From: RHKX01 sp046330415
Lineage (GTDB): Bacteria > Actinomycetota > Thermoleophilia > Solirubrobacterales > 70-9
Length of the DNA stretch: 64,000 nucleotides
Reading direction: 5' to 3'
Assembly: GCA_046330415.1 (NCBI GenBank)
Contig: JAXLSW010000018.1
Span: 62,001 to 126,000, forward strand
Shown here: in pieces, positions 17,464 to 25,588 of the stretch
How the letters are laid out: every line of letters begins with the position of its first letter
Position numbering within the stretch: the stretch's first letter is position 1
The notes under the pieces: model-generated
Database searches by the model: none
The model's input: the letters and a program-made list of their open reading frames with translations, nothing else
What the model was told of the DNA's origin: nothing
Made by a program: the position numbers and the translations under genes

Positions 17464-18326
17464 AGGCCGTCAACTGGATCCGCGAGCGCGGGGTGATGAT
17501 CTTCGCGATCCTGGTGGTGATCTACACGCTGCTGCCGATCGCGGTGATCATCGCGTTCTCCTTCAACGACCCGGCCGGCAAGTTCAACTTCACCTGGCAG
17601 GGCTTCACCACGCAGTACTGGGGGGATGCCTTCGCGATCTCCGACCTCAACAAGGCGATGCTGACCAGCCTCGAGCTCGCCGTGATCGCGACGCTGATCG
17701 CGACGATCCTGGGCACGATGATCGCGCTGGCGCTTGTCCGCTACGAGTTCAAGGGCCGGCGGATGGCCAACCTGCTGATCGTGATCCCGATGACGAGCCC
17801 CGAGGTCGTCATCGGCGCGGCGCTGCTGTCGATGTTCGTCTACGCGCAGATCTCGACCGGCTTCGTGACGCTGGTGATCGCGCACGTGATGTTCTGCATC
17901 AGCTTCGTGGTGGTCGTCGTCAGATCGAGGCTCATCGGATTCGACCGCCGCCTCGAGGAGGCGGCGCGCGACCTCGGGGCCGATCCGCGGACGACCTTCC
18001 GCACCGTCACCCTGCCGCTGATCTCCCCCGGTCTCGTCGCCGCCGGCGGCCTCGCCTTCGCCCTGTCGATCGACGACTTCGTGATCTCGAACTTCAACTC
18101 GGGCACGACAGTGACCTTCCCGCTCTACATCTACGGCGCCGCCCAGCGCGGGATCCCGGTCCAGGTGAACGTCTTCGCGACGATGCTGTTCATGCTCACG
18201 GTGATCGCGATGATCGCCACCGTGATCCAGCAACGACGGGCAGAGAAGCTCGCGTCCGTGCGGCCCGATCAGGAGGACGGGGGCACCCCGAGCGCCCCGG
18301 CCGCCGCCCCCGCGCCGGCCTCGTGA
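17460..18326 (+). CDS. potC: Polyamine ABC transporter permease, PotC type
   Basis: A 288-residue second permease with about six helices. The EAA loop reads LEEAARDLGADPRTTFRTVTLPLISPG, and FALSIDDFVISNFNSG near residue 200 is a PotC hallmark. It ends in an Ala/Pro-rich tail. GTG 17460 overlaps potB, and the stop overlaps the start of the aldehyde dehydrogenase (GTGA), linking transport and catabolism in one transcript. Confidence 0.9.
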   Translation: MKAVNWIRERGVMIFAILVVIYTLLPIAVIIAFSFNDPAGKFNFTWQGFTTQYWGDAFAISDLNKAMLTSLELAVIATLIATILGTMIALALVRYEFKGRRMANLLIVIPMTSPEVVIGAALLSMFVYAQISTGFVTLVIAHVMFCISFVVVVVRSRLIGFDRRLEEAARDLGADPRTTFRTVTLPLISPGLVAAGGLAFALSIDDFVISNFNSGTTVTFPLYIYGAAQRGIPVQVNVFATMLFMLTVIAMIATVIQQRRAEKLASVRPDQEDGGTPSAPAAAPAPAS

Positions 18327-19813
18327 GCGACACCGAACTGCTGATCGGCGGCGAGAGCGTCGCCGGCGGTGGCTCCCCGGTAGCGGTCGAGAACCCCTTC
18401 ACGACGGAGACGATCGCCGAGGTCCCATCGGCGACGCCGGAGCAGGTGGACGCGGCCGTGGCCACCGCCCGCGAGGCGTTCACCGGCTGGTCGGCGACAC
18501 CCGCCGGAGAGCGCTGCGAGATGCTGCACGAGGTCGCGCGCAGGCTGCGGGACCAGCAGGAGGAGCTGGCCCGGACGATGACGCTCGAGGGCGGCAAGCC
18601 GCTCGTCGAGAACCGCGACGAGATCGACTGGTGCGCTGCCTGCTTCGACTACTACGCCGAGATCGGCCGCGACAGCGCCGGCCGCGTGATCCCGCCGATC
18701 GAGTCCTCGCAGGTGGCGCTCGTGGTCAAGGAGCCGATGGGCGTCGTCGGCTGCATCGTCCCCTGGAACTACCCGCTGCTGCTGCTGATCTGGAAGGTCG
18801 CCCCCGCGCTCGCGGCCGGCAACACCGTGGTCTGCAAGCCCTCGGAGATCACGCCGCTCTCGACGCTCCAGCTCGCCGGCTGCTTCGACCACCTCCCGGC
18901 CGGGGTGGTCAACCTGGTGACCGGCGGCGGCGAGGTGGGCGCCGCGATCAGCGAGCACGAGGGCGTCGACTGCGTCGCGTTCACCGGTTCGGTGGCGACC
19001 GGCAAGCGCGTCGCCTCCGCCTGCGCGGCGCGGCTCGCCCGGGTCAATCTCGAGATGGGCGGCAAGGACCCCTTCATCGTCTGCTCCGACATGGCCGGCG
19101 CGGAGTCACTGGAGATCGCCGCGCGCGGCGGCGCCTGGGCGGCGTTCCTCAACGCCGGGCAGGTCTGCACCTCCTCGGAGCGCTTCTACGTCATGGCGGA
19201 CGTCTACGACGACTACGTCTCCGCCTTCGTCTCCCACACCGAGTCGCTGGTCCTCGGCGACCCGCTCGAGGTGAGCACCGACATCGGCCCGATGGTCTCG
19301 GCGCCGCAGCGGCAGAAGGTCGTCGACCAGGTCGAGGCGGCGGTCGGCGCCGGGGCCGAGATCCTCGCGGGCGGCGGCGACGGCGGCCAGGAGCGCGGCC
19401 ACTTCCTCGCGCCCACGGTCGTCACCGGCGCGCCGGCGGAGACCGACCTGCTCCGCGAGGAGACCTTCGGCCCGGTCGCCCCCATCGTCCCCGTCAAGTC
19501 GCTGGACGAGGCGATCGAGCTCGCCAACGGCACCCGCTTCGGCCTCGGCGCCAACGTCTACACGGGCGATCTGAAGAGCGCCGTCCGCTGCATGCGCGAG
19601 CTCCGCGCCGGCACCGTCTGGATCAACGATCCGCTCACCGACAACGACGCCGGACCCTTCGGCGGCTTCAAGCAGTCCGGGATCGGGCGCGAGCTCGGCC
19701 GCGAGGGCCTCGAGGCCTTCCAGGAGACCAAGCACGTCCACATGGAGACGGAGATCGAGCGCAAGGAATGGTGGTATCCGTACTCGGAGTACGGGCCTAC
19801 GCAGACCGGCTGA
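18323..19813 (+). CDS. Aldehyde dehydrogenase, gamma-aminobutyraldehyde/betaine-aldehyde type
   Basis: A 496-residue NAD-dependent aldehyde dehydrogenase. VPWNYPLLL (146-154), FTGSVATGKRV (220-230), catalytic Glu244 in LEMGGKDP and catalytic Cys282 in NAGQVCTSSER are present. Its translation is coupled to potC by a 4-bp overlap. Given a putrescine-type transporter upstream and an amine aminotransferase next door, oxidation of 4-aminobutyraldehyde to GABA is the most likely role; betaine aldehyde is the main alternative. Confidence 0.87.
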   Translation: MSDTELLIGGESVAGGGSPVAVENPFTTETIAEVPSATPEQVDAAVATAREAFTGWSATPAGERCEMLHEVARRLRDQQEELARTMTLEGGKPLVENRDEIDWCAACFDYYAEIGRDSAGRVIPPIESSQVALVVKEPMGVVGCIVPWNYPLLLLIWKVAPALAAGNTVVCKPSEITPLSTLQLAGCFDHLPAGVVNLVTGGGEVGAAISEHEGVDCVAFTGSVATGKRVASACAARLARVNLEMGGKDPFIVCSDMAGAESLEIAARGGAWAAFLNAGQVCTSSERFYVMADVYDDYVSAFVSHTESLVLGDPLEVSTDIGPMVSAPQRQKVVDQVEAAVGAGAEILAGGGDGGQERGHFLAPTVVTGAPAETDLLREETFGPVAPIVPVKSLDEAIELANGTRFGLGANVYTGDLKSAVRCMRELRAGTVWINDPLTDNDAGPFGGFKQSGIGRELGREGLEAFQETKHVHMETEIERKEWWYPYSEYGPTQTG

Positions 19814-19883
19814 CCCGCGGCGCGCTGATCGGCGCACGCCAACCCCACCCTGAGACCTCCCAGCGTCGCCTAGTCTTCGGCTC

Positions 19884-20117
19884 GTGTTCCTCTCCTACGA
19901 CGCCGAGACAGGCTCCGTCTACATCTCTCTGATCCCCGAGGAGGCCGGCTTCGTGCCTCGGCGCGCGGTCACCCTCGAGGAGGTCGAGGATCTCGGCGAG
20001 GGGGCCGACGACATCGTCCTCGATCTCGACGAGGAGGGGCGCCTGGTCGGCATCGAGGTCCGCTCCCCGGAGCTGCTGCTGCGGAGCGAGACGCTCGCGC
20101 ACCTGCGCCAGGGCTGA
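19884..20117 (+). CDS. DUF2283-like small protein
   Basis: A 77-residue protein with the DUF2283 pattern: SYDAETGSVYISLIPEEAG at the N-terminus, and DDIVLDLDEEGRLVGIEV (about 42-59) before a short tail. Function unknown. GTG 19884 is preceded by TAGTCT (19871-19876) at 7 bp with no ribosome-binding site, fitting a leaderless transcript. It is followed by a long palindrome-rich spacer. Confidence 0.75.
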   Translation: MFLSYDAETGSVYISLIPEEAGFVPRRAVTLEEVEDLGEGADDIVLDLDEEGRLVGIEVRSPELLLRSETLAHLRQG

Positions 20118-20221
20118 CGTCCGGTCCGAGCCAGTCGAAGCCGGCCCCACCCGGAGGCTCGCACAGCTCCGGCGCTGCGAGGGTGCCAGGCGCGTTTGGG
20201 CGGCCGCAGCCGCGACGAACG

Positions 20222-20531
20222 CGCAATCGCGAGTCCCACAGACCTGCGATTGCGATTCCGTGCGGGGCGCGGGCCGCGGGGCGCATGGACCACGTCTGAC
20301 GTGGTTTGCGCGCCCAGCGTCGGCGGTTGAGCGCTCCAGCTGCCGACGCGGGGCGCCTGAACCACGCTCTGCGTGGTTTGTGCGCCCCGCATCCCCACGA
20401 TCGGCAGCGAAGGGAAGTGGGGAGCTCACCGCGGTGGCCGGCCTCACCGGGATCTCCCATGCTCCCCTCGCTGCCCGTCGCCCCGGCGCGGGGCGCATGG
20501 ACGACCTACGACGTGGCTTGCGCGCCCCGCG
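20222..20531. repeat. Cluster of stem-loop repeats
   Basis: The spacer 20118-20553 has no gene but carries three copies of an approximately 40-bp stem-loop at 20278-20316, 20348-20390 and 20487-20531. Each has outer arms like GGGGCGCA and TGCGCGCCCC and inner arms like ACCACGT and ACGTGGT. Between them lie other palindromes: CGCAATCGC (20222-20230) with GCGATTGCG (20246-20254), and GGCAGCGA near 20403 with TCGCTGCC near 20470. The copies lie between convergent genes. Confidence 0.7.
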
Positions 20532-20553
20532 TCATTGCGCGAAGCTCGGCCTC

Positions 20554-21129
20554 CTAGACGTTTCGCAGCGAGCGGATCATGAAGGCGCGGGCGATGTCGA
20601 GAACGCCCTGCATGAGCGCCCAGATCCCAGCGAAGACGAGCAGCATGTACTGCTTGTCGATCAGGAGCTGGCCGGCGGTCCAGAAGGCGAGGATCAACAT
20701 CAGGATGCCGCCGACGAGGCCAAGCCACCAGAGCTCGCTCTCGTCCTTCTCGTCGAAGGCCTGGATCACCCAGAAGACGCCGACGATCAGGAACAGGAAG
20801 CCGAGGATGTCGGCGATCGCCGTGAAGGTGTTCTCGGGACTGATGAACGCGATCACGCCGCAGACGACGAAGAGGAGTCCGAAGAGCCCGAACAGCCAGC
20901 CTCCCCGGTCCACGAGGGCGGCGATGGCCAGCTGCTGCAGGCCGGTGGCGAAGAACATCAGGCCGATGATGATCCCGACGGTCGTGACCGAGGCGTCATC
21001 GAACTGGAGGATGACGACGGCGACGAAGGTCCAGATGATCCCGAACACCAACCACAGCCACCAGAGCTTCGAGAGCCCGCGCAGGGCGCTCCTCAGCTCG
21101 GGTGGGGGTCCGCCGCTCGATGCTTCCAT
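20554..21129 (-). CDS. HdeD-family membrane protein (DUF308)
   Basis: A 191-residue protein with six predicted membrane helices arranged as repeated pairs, as in HdeD/DUF308 proteins: LWWLWLVFGIIWTFVAVVIL, VGIIIGLMFFATGLQQL, GWLFGLFGLLFVVCGVIAF and similar segments, with ENTFTAIADILGFLFLIVGVFWVI. E. coli HdeD is linked to acid resistance, but most homologues are uncharacterised. It is divergent from the APC permease gene. Confidence 0.85.
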   Translation of the reverse strand: MEASSGGPPPELRSALRGLSKLWWLWLVFGIIWTFVAVVILQFDDASVTTVGIIIGLMFFATGLQQLAIAALVDRGGWLFGLFGLLFVVCGVIAFISPENTFTAIADILGFLFLIVGVFWVIQAFDEKDESELWWLGLVGGILMLILAFWTAGQLLIDKQYMLLVFAGIWALMQGVLDIARAFMIRSLRNV

Positions 21130-21269
21130 GGTTCTTCCTCTCCGTTCAGCTTGGGGATCGGGGGGATCTTTCCCTCCAGACTGCGGTTTCGGCCTCCGCG
21201 ACGCCGCTCCTGCAACCTCGGGTTGTCCAACCGGCGCAGATACTTCGGGACGCTTGTACTAAGCGGCAC

Positions 21270-21298
21270 TTGCATCGGGGGGCGGGGAGGCATAGGTT
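21270..21298 (+). promoter_or_regulatory. Candidate sigma-70 promoter of the APC permease operon
   Basis: TTGCAT (21270-21275) and TAGGTT (21293-21298) are spaced by 17 bp, about 30 bp before the TTG start at 21328. Confidence 0.5.
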
Positions 21299-21327
21299 CG
21301 CCCGGACAAACTTGGGAGGAGTACAAA

Positions 21328-22845
21328 TTGGAGAGTGCGTCCGCACCGATGGACGACCCGACCGGCGCCAAGGCGGCCACCGCCAGCGCCTCGAGCGGCG
21401 ACAAGGGACTTCGCGGTGGTGCGATCGGCTTCGCCTCGAGCGTGGTCATCGGCGTCGCCTCGACCGCGCCGGGCTACAGCCTCGCCGCGAGCCTCGGCTT
21501 CGTCGTCGCGGCCGGAGTCGGCCTGGCCGCCCCCGCGGTCCTGTGGGTCTCGTTCCTGCCGATGCTCTGCATCGCCTTCGCCTACTACTACATGAACAGG
21601 GCCGACCCGGACTGCGGCACCACCTTCACCTGGGTCACGTCTGCGATGGGCCCGACCATGGGTTGGCTCGGAGGCTGGGCGATCATCGTCGCCGACATCA
21701 TCGTCATGGCGAACCTCTCGCAGATCGCCGGCCTCTACAGCTTCCTGCTGCTCGGCATCGACGATGCCTCGACGCTCGCGGTGACGACGGTGGGCGTCGC
21801 TTGGATCGTGATCATGACGGCCATCTGCTACATCGGGATCGAGCTCTCGGCCCGAACTCAGATCTTCCTCCTCGGCGCCGAGATCGCGACCCTCGCCCTC
21901 TTCGCGGTTGTGGCCCTGATCAAGGTCTACGCCGGTGACTTCCCCGACTCGATCGATCCCAGCCTCAGCTGGTTGAACCCGTTCACCATCGACAGCACCA
22001 CCGCCCTCATCGACGGGATCCTCGTCGCCGTCTTCATCTACTGGGGGTGGGACAGCGCGGTGACTGTCAATGAGGAAACGGAGGACCCGACCGAGGGGCC
22101 GGGGAAATCCGCCGTCGTCTCGACCCTGATCCTGCTCGGGATCTACGTGATCGTCTCGATCGCTGCGCAGGCGGTGCACGGAGAGGACTTCCTGCGCCAG
22201 AACAAGGACGACGTCCTCTCGGCGCTCGGCGCCGACGTGTTCGGATCCCCGCTGGACAAGATCCTGATCATCGCCGTGCTGACATCGGCGGCCGCGTCGA
22301 CGCAGACGACGATCCTGCCGACGGCGCGAACCTCCCTTTCCATGGGGGCGGTGAAGGCGCTACCGCGCATCTTCGCCCGCGTCCACCCCCGCTACCAGAC
22401 GCCGGACTTCTCGACGCTGCTGATGGGCGGCCTCTCGATCGCCTGGTACGTCGTGCTGACCCTCATCAGCGAGGACATCCTCGGCGACTCGATCGCCGCT
22501 CTCGGTCTGATGATCGCCTTCTACTACGGGCTCACCGGCTTCGCCTGCGCGGTCTTCTACCGCAAGGAGATCTTCAAGAGCGCGAAGGCGTTCTTCATGG
22601 CCGGGCTGATGCCGGTCCTCGGCGGCGTCTCGCTGACCTACATCCTCGTCAAGTCGATCAGCGACCTCGCCGAGCCCGGGAAGCGCGACGTTCTCGGCCT
22701 CGGTCCGCCGCTGGCCATCGGGATCTTCTTCACGATCTTCGGGATCGTCCTGATGCTCGCGCAGCGGATCGCCGATCCCGAGTTCTTCAAGCGCAAGGCG
22801 ACGGTGGCCCCAGCCGGGTCGCTGACGGGAGGTACGGGTTCATGA
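21328..22845 (+). CDS. APC-superfamily amino acid permease
   Basis: A 505-residue transporter with about 12 membrane helices. The N-terminal block GAIGFASSVVIGVASTAPGYSLAASLG contains the glycine-rich first helix of the amino acid-polyamine-organocation family, followed by a YYYMNRADPDCGTTFTWVTSAMGP segment. The start TTG 21328 is chosen because GGGAGGAG ends 7 bp upstream; the frame stays open far upstream but without features. The stop overlaps the universal stress protein start (ATGA). Substrate not predictable; an amine or amino acid is likely. Confidence 0.88.
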   Translation: MESASAPMDDPTGAKAATASASSGDKGLRGGAIGFASSVVIGVASTAPGYSLAASLGFVVAAGVGLAAPAVLWVSFLPMLCIAFAYYYMNRADPDCGTTFTWVTSAMGPTMGWLGGWAIIVADIIVMANLSQIAGLYSFLLLGIDDASTLAVTTVGVAWIVIMTAICYIGIELSARTQIFLLGAEIATLALFAVVALIKVYAGDFPDSIDPSLSWLNPFTIDSTTALIDGILVAVFIYWGWDSAVTVNEETEDPTEGPGKSAVVSTLILLGIYVIVSIAAQAVHGEDFLRQNKDDVLSALGADVFGSPLDKILIIAVLTSAAASTQTTILPTARTSLSMGAVKALPRIFARVHPRYQTPDFSTLLMGGLSIAWYVVLTLISEDILGDSIAALGLMIAFYYGLTGFACAVFYRKEIFKSAKAFFMAGLMPVLGGVSLTYILVKSISDLAEPGKRDVLGLGPPLAIGIFFTIFGIVLMLAQRIADPEFFKRKATVAPAGSLTGGTGS

Positions 22846-23261
22846 GCAACGAGATCGTGGTCGGCTACGACGGGACCGAGTGCGGCCACGCCGCCCTCGA
22901 CCAAGCCTGCGAGCTGGCGTCCGCGCTCGGCTCGAAGCTGCTGGTCGCCTACGGCTACCAGCCCTACCAGGGGGCCGGCGAGATCGGCACCCAACGACAG
23001 CTCATGCACGAGGAGGGCGATCGTCTGACCGCCGAGGGCGTGGAGCAGGCGAAGGCCCGCGGGGTGACGGCCGAGGCGGTGGTGATCCCGCAACGGCCGG
23101 CCGAATCGCTGGCGAACCTGGCGGAGCAGGAGGGTGCCGCGATGATCGTCGTCGGCACCTACGGGGAGTCCCCCCTGAAGGGGGCGGTCCTCGGCTCGAC
23201 GCCGCACAAGCTCGTCCACATCGCGACGGTGCCCGTCGTGATCGTGCCGGCGAAGGCCTGA
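22842..23261 (+). CDS. Universal stress protein (UspA family)
   Basis: A 139-residue single-domain Usp. IVVGYDGTECGHAALDQA forms the first strand and helix, and the ATP-binding motif is recognisable as IVVGTYGESPLKGAVLGSTPHKLV (about 104-127), followed by PVVIVP. The ATGA overlap with the permease suggests they act together. Usp partners of transporters are often thought to sense adenine nucleotides or stress; that role is inference here. Confidence 0.9.
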   Translation: MSNEIVVGYDGTECGHAALDQACELASALGSKLLVAYGYQPYQGAGEIGTQRQLMHEEGDRLTAEGVEQAKARGVTAEAVVIPQRPAESLANLAEQEGAAMIVVGTYGESPLKGAVLGSTPHKLVHIATVPVVIVPAKA

Positions 23262-23276
23262 GACGCCGAGCCCGCG

Positions 23277-24335
23277 CTATCCGGTCGAGACGCCGGTGAG
23301 CTGCAGCGAAGCGGGCAAGGAGCCCGCCTGCAGCGTCGCGGCGAGCTGCTGCGCCTCGGTGGCCGTGAGGCCTCCCGAGATCTGCGCTCCGGTGCTGCCG
23401 TCGATGCCGTCGGGGTTCTCGTTCGGGTCGATGATCGGGCGCGAGACGATCTCGTCGTCGACGACGACCGCGAGCGAGTACGGCTCCCCGCCCCCGGATT
23501 CGAGGCCCCGCTGGGCGATGTCGCGGGTCACCGCCTGGAACGCGGCGGCGCCCTCGTCGGTGAAGCCGAAGCTGACGTTCGGGGCGTTCGTCGCCTGATC
23601 GATGCCCTGCACGGGGTCGGTAATGTCAGCGCCGCTCAACGCTGGATCGTCCCTGAGGACGAAGTACCTGGTTTCGGACCCGTCGGTGCTGTCGGAGACG
23701 ACGATGGTTCCGATCGGAACATCCAGGAGCTTCTGGCCGGACGAGGGGGAGTCGACCGCGGCCAGCGCCAGCGCCCCGACCTTGCTCGAGGTCGGCCCGG
23801 CCAGGCGCTTGCCGTCCTCATCGAAGAGGTAGTAGGACGGCGACGGCGAGGAGCAATCGTCGCAACCGGAGGGCGGCTGCCGGGAGGCGACCTCCACGGC
23901 GTCGAGCTGGCGGTCGGTCGACTGCTCCTCGAGATCGCCGGGCGTCACCTCGCCCAGCTTCAGCCCGGCCGTGAGCGGGACGACGCTCGGCTCGAAATCG
24001 TAGAAGTAGATGCTGCCCTGGCTGATCAGCCCGGCGGCGAAGTCACGGGCGTCGTCGCGCGCGAGGGTCACGTCGATGCTGTCGTCGCTCGGGTTGGACA
24101 CTTGGCCCTCCAGACCACGAGCTTCGAGGCGATCGCAGATGACGTCGGCGGTTTCGGCGACGCCGCCGTCGCTCGAATAAGCGACCTGGTAGGTCATCGT
24201 CACGCTCGGGGAGGCAGGCGCCTCGCCGCAGCCGATGCTCGCCTCCTCCTCACTCGAGTCCCCCGAACCCCCGCACGCGGACAGGGCAACGCTCACCATC
24301 AGCCCCAAGCAGATCGAGCGAGAGCCTCCCAGCAT
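23277..24335 (-). CDS. Lipoprotein resembling the SecD periplasmic (P1) domain
   Basis: A 352-residue protein with a lipoprotein signal (SVALSAC, Cys21). The rest resembles the soluble head of SecD: FVLRDDPALSGADITDP, then NVSFGFTDEGAAAFQAVTRDIAQRG, then an AVVVDDEIVSRPIID block and QISGGLTATEAQQLAATLQAG. The six-helix SecD transporter part is missing and no membrane helix follows. So it is probably a cell-surface protein, not a secretion motor. It is convergent with the permease-Usp pair and lies downstream of the KdpD sensor gene on the same strand. Confidence 0.75.
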   Translation of the reverse strand: MLGGSRSICLGLMVSVALSACGGSGDSSEEEASIGCGEAPASPSVTMTYQVAYSSDGGVAETADVICDRLEARGLEGQVSNPSDDSIDVTLARDDARDFAAGLISQGSIYFYDFEPSVVPLTAGLKLGEVTPGDLEEQSTDRQLDAVEVASRQPPSGCDDCSSPSPSYYLFDEDGKRLAGPTSSKVGALALAAVDSPSSGQKLLDVPIGTIVVSDSTDGSETRYFVLRDDPALSGADITDPVQGIDQATNAPNVSFGFTDEGAAAFQAVTRDIAQRGLESGGGEPYSLAVVVDDEIVSRPIIDPNENPDGIDGSTGAQISGGLTATEAQQLAATLQAGSLPASLQLTGVSTG

Positions 24336-24398
24336 CGCCCGCTCAGGATGTCACCGATGGCATTCCCTGTCCAGAGAAGAGGGCGCGTGTCCGGCGCG

Positions 24399-25535
24399 CT
24401 ACTCACTTCGCGCGGGCGACTCGGGGTCGGCGACGATCCGGACGTCGGCTCCGGGGATGCGGCGCATGAGCCGTTCCGCCAGCGGCTCGCGCCAACGCCT
24501 CACGCCTGAGCGTCGCCGCGGGCACCCGACCATCACGTAGGTGACCCCGCGTTCAGAGGCCACCTCCGCGGCGACGGCGGCGACGTCATCGCCCTCCTCG
24601 ACCAGCATCCGCGCCCGCAGATCTTCGGCGAGGCGACGGAGGATGCCGAGCTGCTCCCGCTCGGAGGCGTCCGGCTTCGAACCGGGAGGCTGCACGTGAA
24701 GGACGTCCAGATCGGCACCGATGCGGTGGGCAGAGCGAGCGGCCCGGCGGACGATCCGCTGCGAACGGGGCTCGAGCGTCACCAACGCCAGCACCCGCTC
24801 GGCCACGGACGGGGATCCGCCGGCGGGATGCTCTCCACCCTCCTCGCCTCGTCCCGGCGCGGTCGCCGCGCGGTGCGGCCGAGCCTTCGCCTCCACCTCC
24901 TCGGCGGTCTGTCTCAGGGCGAGCTCCCGCAGCACCGCCAGGTTCTCGATCCGGAAGAAGTTGTTGAGCGATGCGCTGACCCGCTCCTCCGGGTAGATCT
25001 TCCCGGCGCGCAGGCGCTCGATCAGCGCCTCGGGGGTGAGATCGATCAGGACGACCTCGTCGGCGTCGGTGAGCACCTTGTCGGGGAACGTCTCGCGGAC
25101 GCGAACCCCGGTCAGGTCGGCGACCCGGTCGTTGAGGCTCTCCAGGTGCTGGACGTTGACGGTGGAGAAGACGTCGATCCCGGCCTCGAGGACATCGTCG
25201 ATGTCCTCGAAACGCTTCGCGTGCTCGAGGCCTGGCGCGTTGCTGTGGGCGAGCTCGTCGATCAGGGCGAGGTCGGGTGCCCGCTCGAAGATCGCCGGGA
25301 GGTCCATCTCCTCGAGCGTCGTCTCGCGGTAGGGGACCCGGCGGCGGGCCAGCTCCTCCAGCCCCTCCGCCTGCGCGATCGTGTCGACCCGCCCGTGGGG
25401 CTCCAGGTAGGCGATCAGGACGTCGCGGCCCCGGCGCTGCTCCTCACCGCCCTCGGCGAGCATCCGGTACGTCTTGCCGACGCCCGCGGCCATCCCGAGA
25501 AAGACCTTGTGGCGTCCGCGACCGCTCCGTGCCAT
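24399..25535 (-). CDS. KdpD sensor half (KdpD N-terminal domain plus Usp domain), no kinase
   Basis: The 378-residue protein covers only the cytoplasmic N-terminal region of KdpD. The Walker A motif is GMAAGVGKTYRML (about 14-26), followed by HGRVDT and IDELAHSNAPG (Walker B). A Usp-like nucleotide-binding domain follows (about 235-370), with VLALVTLEPRSQRIVRRA and a C-terminal VMVGCPRR. The membrane and kinase parts of a full KdpD (about 900 aa) are absent; they are encoded separately at 31013-32413. The domain senses K+ and, in some bacteria, c-di-AMP through the Usp domain. It is the last gene of the Kdp cluster. Confidence 0.88.
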   Translation of the reverse strand: MARSGRGRHKVFLGMAAGVGKTYRMLAEGGEEQRRGRDVLIAYLEPHGRVDTIAQAEGLEELARRRVPYRETTLEEMDLPAIFERAPDLALIDELAHSNAPGLEHAKRFEDIDDVLEAGIDVFSTVNVQHLESLNDRVADLTGVRVRETFPDKVLTDADEVVLIDLTPEALIERLRAGKIYPEERVSASLNNFFRIENLAVLRELALRQTAEEVEAKARPHRAATAPGRGEEGGEHPAGGSPSVAERVLALVTLEPRSQRIVRRAARSAHRIGADLDVLHVQPPGSKPDASEREQLGILRRLAEDLRARMLVEEGDDVAAVAAEVASERGVTYVMVGCPRRRSGVRRWREPLAERLMRRIPGADVRIVADPESPARSE

Positions 25536-25588
25536 CGCGGTGAGTGTGGCAGCGCCCAGGGCGGCGGGTCGAAGCGGTCCGGGACGAC

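Noticed and set aside
20260..21327. An N-terminal extension of the APC permease by more than 350 residues
   Set aside because: The extension crosses the stem-loop repeats and is antisense to the HdeD-like gene. A ribosome-binding site and TTG at 21328 give the family-typical start.
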